Assembly: GCF_947488945.1 (NCBI RefSeq)
Contig: NZ_CANLBS010000022.1
Location: 49,235-113,234 of the forward strand
DNA length: 64,000 nt
Origin: an uncultured Streptomyces sp.
GTDB lineage: Bacteria > Actinomycetota > Actinomycetes > Streptomycetales > Streptomycetaceae
Reading direction: 5' to 3'
Program-made: the position numbers and the translations under genes
The notes under the pieces: model-generated
The model's database searches: none
What the model saw: only the letters and a program-made list of their open reading frames with translations
What the model was told of the DNA's origin: nothing
Part shown: positions 45,408 through 52,558 of the stretch, piece by piece
Layout of the letters: each line of letters opens with the position of its first letter
How positions within the stretch are numbered: position 1 is the stretch's first letter

Positions 45408-45503
45408 ATGCGCCGCACCAGCGTCATGACGGAGGACCGCCCGCACCGGGCCGGCTCCGACGTGCCCGCTGTCCGCCGCGCGCCGCTGCCGGGTCTCGGC
45501 TAG
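45408..45503 (+). CDS. Possible 31-codon leader peptide upstream of the MurE-like gene
   Basis: ATG to TAG, beginning MRRTSVMTEDRPHRAGSDVP and ending PLPGLG. About 28 of 30 sense codons have G or C in the third position, as in real genes here, and Arg/Pro are frequent. No strong Shine-Dalgarno is seen; a second ATG six codons in is possible. A hairpin follows at 45543-45569, and the ligase starts 247 bases downstream. It could be a leader or a chance frame. Confidence 0.35.
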   Translation: MRRTSVMTEDRPHRAGSDVPAVRRAPLPGLG

Positions 45504-45542
45504 CGATCTTCTTCGCCTCCTGGGGCGTTCGACGCACCGTTC

Positions 45543-45569
45543 CCGGACCGTTCTTCCCGGGCGGTCCGG
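45543..45569 (+). terminator. Hairpin between the leader ORF and the MurE-like gene
   Basis: CCGGACCG pairs with CGGTCCGG across an 11-nt loop. It could be an attenuator-type or simple structural hairpin in the leader; no U-tract follows. Confidence 0.35.
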
Positions 45570-45750
45570 CAGACGGTTCACCCAGTGGTTCCCGACCGGG
45601 GCAAGGCCCCGTCCCGCTGTGCTCCGCGCGCGCCCGCCTCCGTCGGCCGCGCGAGCCCGGCTTCACCACCGCGGTCCCGGCGCACTGCCGTCGGCCGCGT
45701 TCCGGCGACGGCCGCACCCCGGCCGCAGCCGCCTTCTGAGGGGATCATTT

Positions 45751-47223
45751 TTGAAGCTGAGCGAACTCCTGGCCGGCCAGGAGCACACCGTCCTGCACGG
45801 GGACCCCGAGAAGACGTGGATCTCGGCCGGTACGACGTTCGACGCCGACCGGGTCGCCCCCGGGTCGTTGTTCGTCGCGGTGCCCGGACACCTGGAGGGC
45901 GGGCCCGGAGCCGTCGGTCCGGCACTCGCCCGGGGCGCGGCCGCGGCCGTCGTGGACGGCGACTGCGTGCTGCCGCCCGGCGCGTCCGAGAGGTGCGTGG
46001 TACGCGTCCCCGACACCCGGCGCGCCGCGGCCGTGCTCACCTCGCGCTACTTCGGCGAACCGGGCAGGGCGTTCGACCTCATCGCGGTCACCGGAACCAA
46101 CGGGAAGACCTCCGTCTCGTACATGGTCGAGTCCGTCCTTCGGATCGCGGAGGGCGCCCGGACCGGTGTGATCGGCACGGCCGGCAGCCGCATCGGCGAC
46201 GAACCGGTCCCGATGCCCCCGTCGGTGCTGACCACCCCGGAATCCCCCGATCTGCAGTACCTGTTGGGGCACATGCGGGACCGGGGGGTGACCGGGGTGG
46301 TGCTGGAGGCGACCTCGATGGGCCTGCTGACGCACCGGATGGACCGCACCTTCGTGGACGTGGGGATCTTCACCAACCTCAGTCAGGACCATCTGGACGA
46401 CCACGGCACCATGGAGAACTACCGGGACGCGAAACTCCGGTTGTTCCAGGGGCTGTGCCGGCACGCCGTCGTGAACGCCGACGACCCGGTGGGGGCCGGA
46501 ATCGACGCGCTGATGCCGGGCGCGGTGACCACGTACGCCCTCGACGCGGACGCCGACTACCGGGCCACCGATCTGATGGTGGACGCCTCGGGGACCCGCT
46601 TCACGCTGCACCACGACGGCCGCGCGTATGCGGCGGCGATCCCGTCGCCCGGCCGGTTCTCGGTGGCCAACGCGCTCGCCACGGTGGCCGCCTGCCATCA
46701 CCTCGGGCACGACCTGGCCGGGCTCGTGGCCGCGCTCGCACACATGCCGCAGATCCCGGGCCGTTTCGAGCGCTTGACCACGGAGGGGGGAACCTCCGTG
46801 ATCGTGGACTACGCGCACTCCCCCGACTCCCTCGACAAGGTGCTCCGCACCGTGCGGGGGTTCGCCCCGGCCTCCGTGATCACCGTCTTCGGCTGCGGCG
46901 GGGACCGTGACAGCACCAAGCGCGCCGCGATGGGGACGATCGCCGGTACCCACTCCGACCTGTGCGTCCTCACCTCGGACAATCCGCGCCACGAGAACCC
47001 CGAGACGATCATGGACGAGGTCGCTCGGGGCATCGGGGCGACCGGCACTCCGTGGGAGCGCTTCTCCGACCGCCGCGCGGCCATCGCCCACGCCCTCTCG
47101 GCGGCCGGCCCGAAGGACATCGTCCTGATCGCCGGGAAGGGCAGTGAGCCGCACCAGATCGTGGGCGACGCGCTGCTGCCCTTCAGCGACATGGCGACCG
47201 TGCGGGAGCTGACGGGACGGTAG
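45751..47223 (+). CDS. MurE-like Mur ligase (UDP-MurNAc-tripeptide synthetase family), stand-alone copy
   Basis: 490 residues from TTG (LKLSELLAGQEHTVLHGD), chosen because GAGGGG lies seven bases upstream and the family N-terminus begins here. It has all three Mur ligase domains: AVTGTNGKTSVSYM (ATP loop), 'LEATSMGLLTHRMD', 'FTNLSQDHLDDHGTMENY', GRFSVANALATVAAC, and the C-terminal 'LTSDNPRHENPETIMDEV'. The DNPRxE signature is the one used by diaminopimelate-adding MurE. It is not in a division/wall cluster, so it is probably a second copy serving a special wall substrate or a specialised peptide. The substrate is an inference. Confidence 0.85.
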   Translation: MKLSELLAGQEHTVLHGDPEKTWISAGTTFDADRVAPGSLFVAVPGHLEGGPGAVGPALARGAAAAVVDGDCVLPPGASERCVVRVPDTRRAAAVLTSRYFGEPGRAFDLIAVTGTNGKTSVSYMVESVLRIAEGARTGVIGTAGSRIGDEPVPMPPSVLTTPESPDLQYLLGHMRDRGVTGVVLEATSMGLLTHRMDRTFVDVGIFTNLSQDHLDDHGTMENYRDAKLRLFQGLCRHAVVNADDPVGAGIDALMPGAVTTYALDADADYRATDLMVDASGTRFTLHHDGRAYAAAIPSPGRFSVANALATVAACHHLGHDLAGLVAALAHMPQIPGRFERLTTEGGTSVIVDYAHSPDSLDKVLRTVRGFAPASVITVFGCGGDRDSTKRAAMGTIAGTHSDLCVLTSDNPRHENPETIMDEVARGIGATGTPWERFSDRRAAIAHALSAAGPKDIVLIAGKGSEPHQIVGDALLPFSDMATVRELTGR

Positions 47224-47466
47224 ACGCAGCTGCCGACAGGGCGGCGGACGGGAAGCAGTGAGGGCCGTGGAGGGCAGGCAGGGGTGACCGGGCGGTCCCC
47301 GCACCTCCCCGCGGCTCGCACCCCCGTACCGCTCGCAACACCGCGCCGCTCGCATCCCCCGCGCGGTTCGCCGCTACGCGCGTTTCGCCACGCCGGCGGC
47401 GCGGACCGGACCGGCCTGTCATCATGCTCCTGTCACATCACCGTCCTCCGAGGAGCACCGCCGACC

Positions 47467-47781
47467 ATGCGCACGACCCGCATCGCCACCGCCGTCCTGG
47501 CCACCACGCTCGGCCTGGCCGGAGCCCTCGTCACCGCCCCCGCCGCAGGCGCGGCCGCACAGGCAGGCTGCCAGTACAAGGTCGTCTGGCCGACCGCCGG
47601 GGTGTACGAGAACCCGAACCCGAACAGCGCGGTCGTCAAGACCAAGTACGCCGGTGACATCGTCGGCGCCTCGACCTGCGAGGGCGCGTCCTACAACGAG
47701 TACGGCTATGTCCTGGTGGCCACCGACGCGGCGGCGGACGGCCGGGGCTGGATGCGCGAAGGGGCGGTCGTCCCGGTCTGA
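47467..47781 (+). CDS. Small secreted SH3-domain protein
   Basis: 104 residues, ATG start with GAGGAG about eleven bases upstream. The signal peptide is RIATAVLATTLGLAGALV, cleaved near AGA-AAQ. The mature ~70 residues are a bacterial SH3 fold ('VVWPTAGVYENPNPNSAVV', then YAGDIVGASTCEG and GRGWMREGAVV) with two cysteines that could pair. It probably binds the cell wall. It differs from the SH3-like tail of the three proteins at 2.8-6.4 kb. Confidence 0.82.
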   Translation: MRTTRIATAVLATTLGLAGALVTAPAAGAAAQAGCQYKVVWPTAGVYENPNPNSAVVKTKYAGDIVGASTCEGASYNEYGYVLVATDAAADGRGWMREGAVVPV

Positions 47782-47939
47782 CGTGCGGCGGGGGTGGCGC
47801 CGCCGTGGTTCGGCGGGGCGCACACCCCCGGCGCGGCTCGCCCCGGCACGGGGTTCGCCTCGGACGCGGCCCGGCTTTCGGGCGGCTGGTCCCGGCCGCC
47901 GCTTCCGGTGCGGGCCGCAGCCTCCGGTCGGGTCCCGTT

Positions 47940-48374
47940 TCAGGCGGCCCGCAGGAGCTCGGCGCGACCGAACAGGAGGGCGTAACCCGGGGGAAGGCCG
48001 GCGAGCAGACGGTCCATCAGCGCGGGACCGGCGAGGTCGTCCACGGCGCCGAGGACGGCTCCGGCGTCCCAGCGGGCGGTGGCGGGCGTGCCGCCCGTCC
48101 GCCGGGCCAGGTCCTTGACGAAGCCCCAGCCGGTGAGCCGCTCCTCCTCGGAGGGAAGCGCCAGCAGCGCGGTGGCGGCCTCCTGCGGAAGGCAGGACGC
48201 GAGCGCGGCGCGCACCTCCCCGGTGAGCCGCCGCCCGAGGCACTCCAGCACGGCTCGCGTCACGGCCTCCGCCCGCTCCCGAGTCGGATAGGCACCCTCG
48301 TACCTGATCCGCTCCAGCATCCGGTCGAACGTCATGTCCGCCCCCACGGGGGCCGGTTCGAGCAGCGTCGTCAT
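47940..48374 (-). CDS. DUF2267 domain protein
   Basis: 144 residues, ATG start with AAAGG upstream. The DUF2267 pattern is helix-rich: 'YPTRERAEAVTRAVLECLGR', RLTGEVRAALASCLPQEA. Members are small cytosolic proteins often near stress genes; function unknown. It is in the same orientation as hsp18 and about 200 bases downstream of it. Confidence 0.85.
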   Translation of the reverse strand: MTTLLEPAPVGADMTFDRMLERIRYEGAYPTRERAEAVTRAVLECLGRRLTGEVRAALASCLPQEAATALLALPSEEERLTGWGFVKDLARRTGGTPATARWDAGAVLGAVDDLAGPALMDRLLAGLPPGYALLFGRAELLRAA

Positions 48375-48541
48375 GGGTCGTGACCTTTCTCGCCCGGACA
48401 GCGGGCGTCGGAGGACTGGGGGAGATGGCGGCCGGCCGGCGCCGGAGACGTCCGGAGCGGCACGGCGACCGGGGACGGGCGTGGCGGTGCCACCGCCCGC
48501 CCCTGCTGCCGCCGCGGGTCGGGTCAGCCGTTGGCCGGCCG

Positions 48542-48589
48542 GGTCAGCCGTTGATCTGGTCAGCCATTGATCTGGTCAGCCGTTGATCT
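48542..48589. repeat. Three tandem 16-bp units spanning the hsp18 stop codon
   Basis: GGTCAGCCGTTGATCT occurs at 48542, 48558 (one base changed) and 48574. On the minus strand each unit contains ATC-AAC-GGC-TGA (or ATC-AAT-GGC-TGA), so the last three codons and stop of hsp18 are repeated downstream. A partial fourth (GGTCAGCCGTTG) starts at 48522. Confidence 0.9.
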
Positions 48590-49010
48590 GGCGGGGCGCG
48601 GACGCGCCGCCGATGGTGATCTTGCGGGGCTTCGCGCGCTCGGCGATCGGGATGCGCAGGGTCAGGACCCCCGCGTCGTATGCGGCGCCGATGCGCTCGG
48701 TGTCCAGGGTGTCGGCCAGCACCAACTGCCGGGAGAACACGCCCAGGGGCCGCTCGGAGAGCTCGACCTGCACGTCGTCGGCCTTGGCCGCCGGCCGGCG
48801 CTCGGCCCGGACGGTCAGCATGTTCCGCTCGACGTCGATGTCGATCGCGTCCTGGTCGACACCGGGGAGATCGAACGCGATGACGTACTCGTCGCCTTCG
48901 CGGTAGGCGTCCATCGGCATCGCCGAAGGACGGGACCACGTGCCCGTCGTGCCGGTCAGCTGCTGGGCGATCCGGTCGAGTTCACGGAACGGGTCGGTGC
49001 GCATCAACAT
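48576..49010 (-). CDS. hsp18: Small heat-shock protein HSP18 (Hsp20 family)
   Basis: 144 residues, ATG start with GGAGGTG eight bases upstream; the longer frame upstream runs through the operators and is not used. The alpha-crystallin domain is seen from about 40 to 135: 'YREGDEYVIAFDLPGVDQDA', NMLTVRAERRP and a C-terminal GVLTLRIPIAE. It is an ATP-independent holdase chaperone. The promoter holds two RheA-type operators, and rheA is divergent, as described in S. albus. Expression is therefore expected to be heat-induced. Confidence 0.95.
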   Translation of the reverse strand: MLMRTDPFRELDRIAQQLTGTTGTWSRPSAMPMDAYREGDEYVIAFDLPGVDQDAIDIDVERNMLTVRAERRPAAKADDVQVELSERPLGVFSRQLVLADTLDTERIGAAYDAGVLTLRIPIAERAKPRKITIGGASAPRQING

Positions 49011-49078
49011 GGGGAAACACCTCCGGTCAGGGTCTGGCAGAAACTGCTCATGCGCTTCACCTGACATCTGTTGTAGCA

Positions 49079-49097
49079 TGTCATCCGAACGATGACA
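49079..49097. promoter_or_regulatory. RheA operator 1 (perfect)
   Basis: TGTCATC-CGAAC-GATGACA matches exactly the TGTCATC-N5-GATGACA inverted repeat described for RheA repression of hsp18 in S. albus. It lies between hsp18 and rheA. Confidence 0.9.
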
Positions 49098-49104
49098 AGC
49101 AAGA

Positions 49105-49123
49105 TGTCATCCGAAAGGTGACA
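49105..49123. promoter_or_regulatory. RheA operator 2 (one mismatch)
   Basis: TGTCATC-CGAAA-GGTGACA differs from the consensus by one base. It is spaced 26 bp from operator 1, centre to centre, and lies 18 bp before the rheA start, so it could mediate autorepression. Confidence 0.8.
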
Positions 49124-49140
49124 GACGAAGGAGATGGACG

Positions 49141-49950
49141 ATGGCCGGCCCACCCCCGTCCGACGCGGCCGACGACCCCACGTCGTTCCTGGCCGCCGAG
49201 ACCGCACTGAACGCGATCGACCGGGCCGTGCGCACCGCACGGACCCCGCCGGAGGCCGAACCGGGCGAGGACGGATCCGTCGGCGGCCCCGGGGCCGGGT
49301 CGCCCGACGGCAAGGAGATGACCAGCGTGGAGCAGGCGCTGGCCGCGCTGCTGCTCCTGCGCGAGCTCCGCGGCCAACTGGCCGCGTGGGAACCCGGCCT
49401 CATCGAGGCGGCCCGCGCCGCGGGCGCGAGCTGGGCCGACCTCGCCCACCCGCTCGGGGTCGCCAGCCGGCAAGCGGCCGAACGCCGCTATCTGCGGGTC
49501 CGTCCGGGCACGCCGGGAAGCACCGCCGAGGAGCGCGTGCAGGCCACCCGGGGGCGGCGGGCGGCCGACCGCACCCTGGTCGCCTGGGCCCGCGACAACG
49601 CCGCCCCCCTCCGCCAGCTCGCCGGGCAGATCACCGCGCTCACCGACCTGGCGGCGCCGTCCCGCACCCCCGTGGCGCGGCTCGCCGACGCCCTCGCCCA
49701 GGACGACGCGGCCCGCCTGATCGACCCGCTGACCGCCACGCACGCGCACCTGACCACCGGCCATCCGGACCTCGCGGTGCGCGTCGACACCCTCACCCGC
49801 CACGCCGAGCGGCTGCGCGGTGGCGCGGACGCCTCGGACGTCCCGGGCGCCGCGGACGTCCCGGGCGCCTCGGACGTCCCGGGGCCGGACACAGCAGATA
49901 TGCCGGGCACACCAGGCACACCGGGCACCGCCACGGCGGCCGGGGAATGA
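49141..49950 (+). CDS. rheA: HSP18 transcriptional regulator RheA
   Basis: 269 residues, ATG start with AAGGAG just upstream. Family features are seen: VEQALAALLLLRELRGQLA, 'GASWADLAHPLGVASRQAAE' with RRYLRVRPG (the DNA-binding helix-turn-helix), and 'QITALTDL'. The C-terminus carries a repeated DVPGA(S/A) and PGTPGT tail that looks expanded by repeats. RheA is a thermosensor repressor binding TGTCATC-N5-GATGACA; two copies lie directly upstream. Confidence 0.92.
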   Translation: MAGPPPSDAADDPTSFLAAETALNAIDRAVRTARTPPEAEPGEDGSVGGPGAGSPDGKEMTSVEQALAALLLLRELRGQLAAWEPGLIEAARAAGASWADLAHPLGVASRQAAERRYLRVRPGTPGSTAEERVQATRGRRAADRTLVAWARDNAAPLRQLAGQITALTDLAAPSRTPVARLADALAQDDAARLIDPLTATHAHLTTGHPDLAVRVDTLTRHAERLRGGADASDVPGAADVPGASDVPGPDTADMPGTPGTPGTATAAGE

Positions 49951-49968
49951 GCGGGGCGGACCCTGCGG

Positions 49969-50619
49969 TCAGCCCTGTCCGACCGGCAGCACGTCCGGGG
50001 ACAGCACCCCCGCGCGGGCGCCGGCGGCGGTCATCCGCCGCCGGTGGTGGCGTCGGCACAGGACCTCGTAACCGAGCTGGCCGGTCGGCTGGTTGACGTC
50101 GCCGACGACCACCTGGGCGCCCTCGACGACCATCTCGCCGTCCACGGTGCGCGCGTTGTGGGTGGCCCGGGCCCCGCACCAGCAGAGCGCCTCGACCTGG
50201 AGCGCCTCTATCCGGTCGGCCAGCTCCATCAGGCGCTGGGAGCCGGGGAAGAGCCGGGTGCGGAAGTCGGTGGTGATGCCGAAGGCGAAGACGTCGAGGT
50301 TGAGGTCGTCCACGATCCGGGCGAGCTGGTCGATCTGCTCCCCGGCGAGGAACTGCGCCTCGTCCACGATCACGTAGTCGGCCCGGCCGCCCCGGCTGAT
50401 GTGGTCCACCAGGTGGGCGTACAGGTCCATCCCCTCGGCGGCCTCGACGGCGTCCGTCACCAGGCCCAGCCGGGAGGAGAGCTTGCCCTCCCCCGCACGG
50501 TCGTCCCTGGTGAAGATCACGCCCTGGAGGCCCCGGGCCGACCGGTTGTGCCCGATCTGCAGGGCGAGCGTGCTCTTTCCGCAGTCCATCGTCCCGGAGA
50601 AGAACACAAGCTCGGGCAT
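49969..50619 (-). CDS. tdk: Thymidine kinase
   Basis: 216 residues, ATG start. A type II thymidine kinase has FFSGTMDCGKST (P-loop), 'YVIVDEAQFLAGEQIDQLAR', FAFGITTDFRTRLFPGS (lasso region) and a zinc site made of CWCG and CRRH. It phosphorylates thymidine to dTMP for salvage. It is convergent with rheA. Confidence 0.95.
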   Translation of the reverse strand: MPELVFFSGTMDCGKSTLALQIGHNRSARGLQGVIFTRDDRAGEGKLSSRLGLVTDAVEAAEGMDLYAHLVDHISRGGRADYVIVDEAQFLAGEQIDQLARIVDDLNLDVFAFGITTDFRTRLFPGSQRLMELADRIEALQVEALCWCGARATHNARTVDGEMVVEGAQVVVGDVNQPTGQLGYEVLCRRHHRRRMTAAGARAGVLSPDVLPVGQG

Positions 50620-50688
50620 GAGAGGTCGGGCGCCTTTCGGTGATGCGGTGGGGGGGAGGCGGCTCGCCGGACGGGGCCGACGGCGCGG

Positions 50689-51876
50689 TTACGAGCGTAC
50701 TTCGAGGAGGGGGACGAACTGCTCGACGGGGGTCAGCGAGCCGTGCACGCCCACCATCGCCGACTCGCGGGGCTCGGTGACGGACGCGGTGATCAGTACG
50801 TCGTCGCAGGCGGCCGCGACGACGTCGCCGATCCGTCCGTGCACCCGCTCGTCGATCCGAGGGCCGAACCAGCCGGCCGCGACGGCCTCCTCGCGGCTCG
50901 CCACCCAGAACTGCTCACCGAGCACCTCGCGCCAGACGGTGAGGACGTCGTTCTCCGCGCCCGGCACCGCGTACACGTGCCGCGCCCGGCCCTCGCCGCC
51001 CAGCAGAGCGACCCCGGCGCGCAGTTCCCAGTCCTCGTCGAAGTCGATCCGGGACTGCTCGTCGAACGGGATGTCGATCATGCCGTGGTCGGCGGTGACG
51101 TACAGCGCGGAGCGGGGCGGCAGTTGCTCGGCGAGCCGCTGCGCGAGCCCGTCGACGTACATGAGCTGGCCGCGCCAGGCGTCGGAGTCGATGCCGAAGC
51201 GGTGCCCCTTGCCGTCGACCTCGCTGTAGTACGTGTAGACGAGCGAGCGGTCCCCGGCGGCGAGGCGCTCGGCGGCCAGGTCCATGCGCTCCTCGCCGGA
51301 GAGCCGGCCGAGGAACGATCCGCCGCTGAGCGCGACCTTGGTGAGCGGGGTCTGCTCGAAGTCCGGCGAGGACACCTGCGCGGTGCGCACGCCGGCCGCG
51401 TCGGCGAGCCGGAAGACGGTGGGGTGCGGCTGCCAGGTCTTGGGCTGCGTCCACGGGTACCAGCGGAGCTGGTTCATCAGCTCGCCGGTGCCGGGGTTGC
51501 GGACGGTGTAACCGGTCAGTCCGTGTTCGCCGGGCGGCAGGCCGGTACCCACCGACGCCAGCGAGGTGGCGGTGGTGGAGGGGAAACCGGCGGTGATCGG
51601 GCGTCCGGTGCCGCCGCGCGAGGACGGCAGCAGCGAGTGGAGGAACGGCGCCTCGTCGGGGTGGGCCTCGATCTGCTCCCAGCCGAGCCCGTCGATCAGG
51701 AAGACGCAGTTGCGGTCGGCCGGGGTGAGCTCCGGGATCACCGCCTCGAAGCCGGGCACCTCCTGCCCCGCGACGAGGGTCGGCAGCAGGTCCGCCAACG
51801 AGCCGCCGCCGTAGGCGGGCGCGGGGGCGGCGGCGGGGTCGAGCAGTACCGGTTCCTGCCAGGCGGACTGGACCAT
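50689..51876 (-). CDS. Alkaline-phosphatase-superfamily (nucleotide pyrophosphatase-like) protein
   Basis: 395 residues, ATG sharing a base with the DUF5998 stop (TGATG). The metal-dependent phosphatase fold shows 'NCVFLIDGLGWEQI' (first Asp), 'AGFPSTTATSLASVGTGLPP' (catalytic Thr), 'YTYYSEVDGKGHRFG' and 'LYVTADHGMIDIP' (His/Asp metal ligands). It probably hydrolyses phosphodiester or pyrophosphate bonds; the substrate is unknown. No signal peptide is seen. It forms an operon with DUF5998. Confidence 0.85.
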   Translation of the reverse strand: MVQSAWQEPVLLDPAAAPAPAYGGGSLADLLPTLVAGQEVPGFEAVIPELTPADRNCVFLIDGLGWEQIEAHPDEAPFLHSLLPSSRGGTGRPITAGFPSTTATSLASVGTGLPPGEHGLTGYTVRNPGTGELMNQLRWYPWTQPKTWQPHPTVFRLADAAGVRTAQVSSPDFEQTPLTKVALSGGSFLGRLSGEERMDLAAERLAAGDRSLVYTYYSEVDGKGHRFGIDSDAWRGQLMYVDGLAQRLAEQLPPRSALYVTADHGMIDIPFDEQSRIDFDEDWELRAGVALLGGEGRARHVYAVPGAENDVLTVWREVLGEQFWVASREEAVAAGWFGPRIDERVHGRIGDVVAAACDDVLITASVTEPRESAMVGVHGSLTPVEQFVPLLEVRS

Positions 51877-52490
51877 CAGCGGGCGTTGCCGTTGCCGGCC
51901 GCGTTGGCCGCGGTGGCGGCCGTGGCCTCGGACAGCGACTGGGCGAACGCGAGGGTCTGGCGCACGGTGTCCGGGCCGTCGCCGGCCTCGCTGACGCGCA
52001 GGCTCAGATCGTCGGCGGTGGAGCTGCCGGTGTAGCCGTGGTCGGCGTCGCACTCGGGGTCGCCGCAGGCGGCGGGCTCCAGGTCGATGCGGGAGACCGC
52101 GCCCCAGCCGATGGTGAGCACGACCTCGCGGGGCAGTGTGCCCGGCACGTACTTCTCCGGCTCGGCCACGACCCGGCTGACCACGACGGACGAGATCCGG
52201 CCGAGGTGGACGGATTCGGTGGAGGTGGTGGCGTAGGGCGTCGGGGAGCTGGTGTCCGCGGCCTGCTCGTCGGTGTGGCTGACGATGAAGCGGTTCTCCG
52301 TCAGGACGAGGACGGTGACGTGCCGCCGGACCTCGTTGGAGTCGAAGGTGGTCTCCTGGTGGACCAGGTACGAGGCGACCGGCTCCCCGCCGACGGCGGC
52401 CTCCACCGCCTCGGCCACGAGGGCCGGGTAGTAGCCACTGCGCTCGATCGCCGCGCGCAGCCCCTGGGTCGTCGTACCGGTCTTTGCCAT
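51876..52490 (-). CDS. DUF5998 protein
   Basis: 204 residues, ATG start. A conserved actinobacterial protein with 'AAIERSGYYPALVAEAVEAA', 'VLVLTENRFIVSHTDEQ', ISSVVVSRVVAEPEKYVPG and an acidic/cysteine loop 'ACGDPECDADHGYTG' that could bind metal. Its function is unknown. The first gene of a two-gene operon with the phosphatase-superfamily protein. Confidence 0.85.
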   Translation of the reverse strand: MAKTGTTTQGLRAAIERSGYYPALVAEAVEAAVGGEPVASYLVHQETTFDSNEVRRHVTVLVLTENRFIVSHTDEQAADTSSPTPYATTSTESVHLGRISSVVVSRVVAEPEKYVPGTLPREVVLTIGWGAVSRIDLEPAACGDPECDADHGYTGSSTADDLSLRVSEAGDGPDTVRQTLAFAQSLSEATAATAANAAGNGNAR

Positions 52491-52558
52491 GGCCCCATCC
52501 TACGGGGGACGGGTGACTGCCGGGGACGCTGCGGGGCGGCCGCGCGGCGCCCGCGGGG

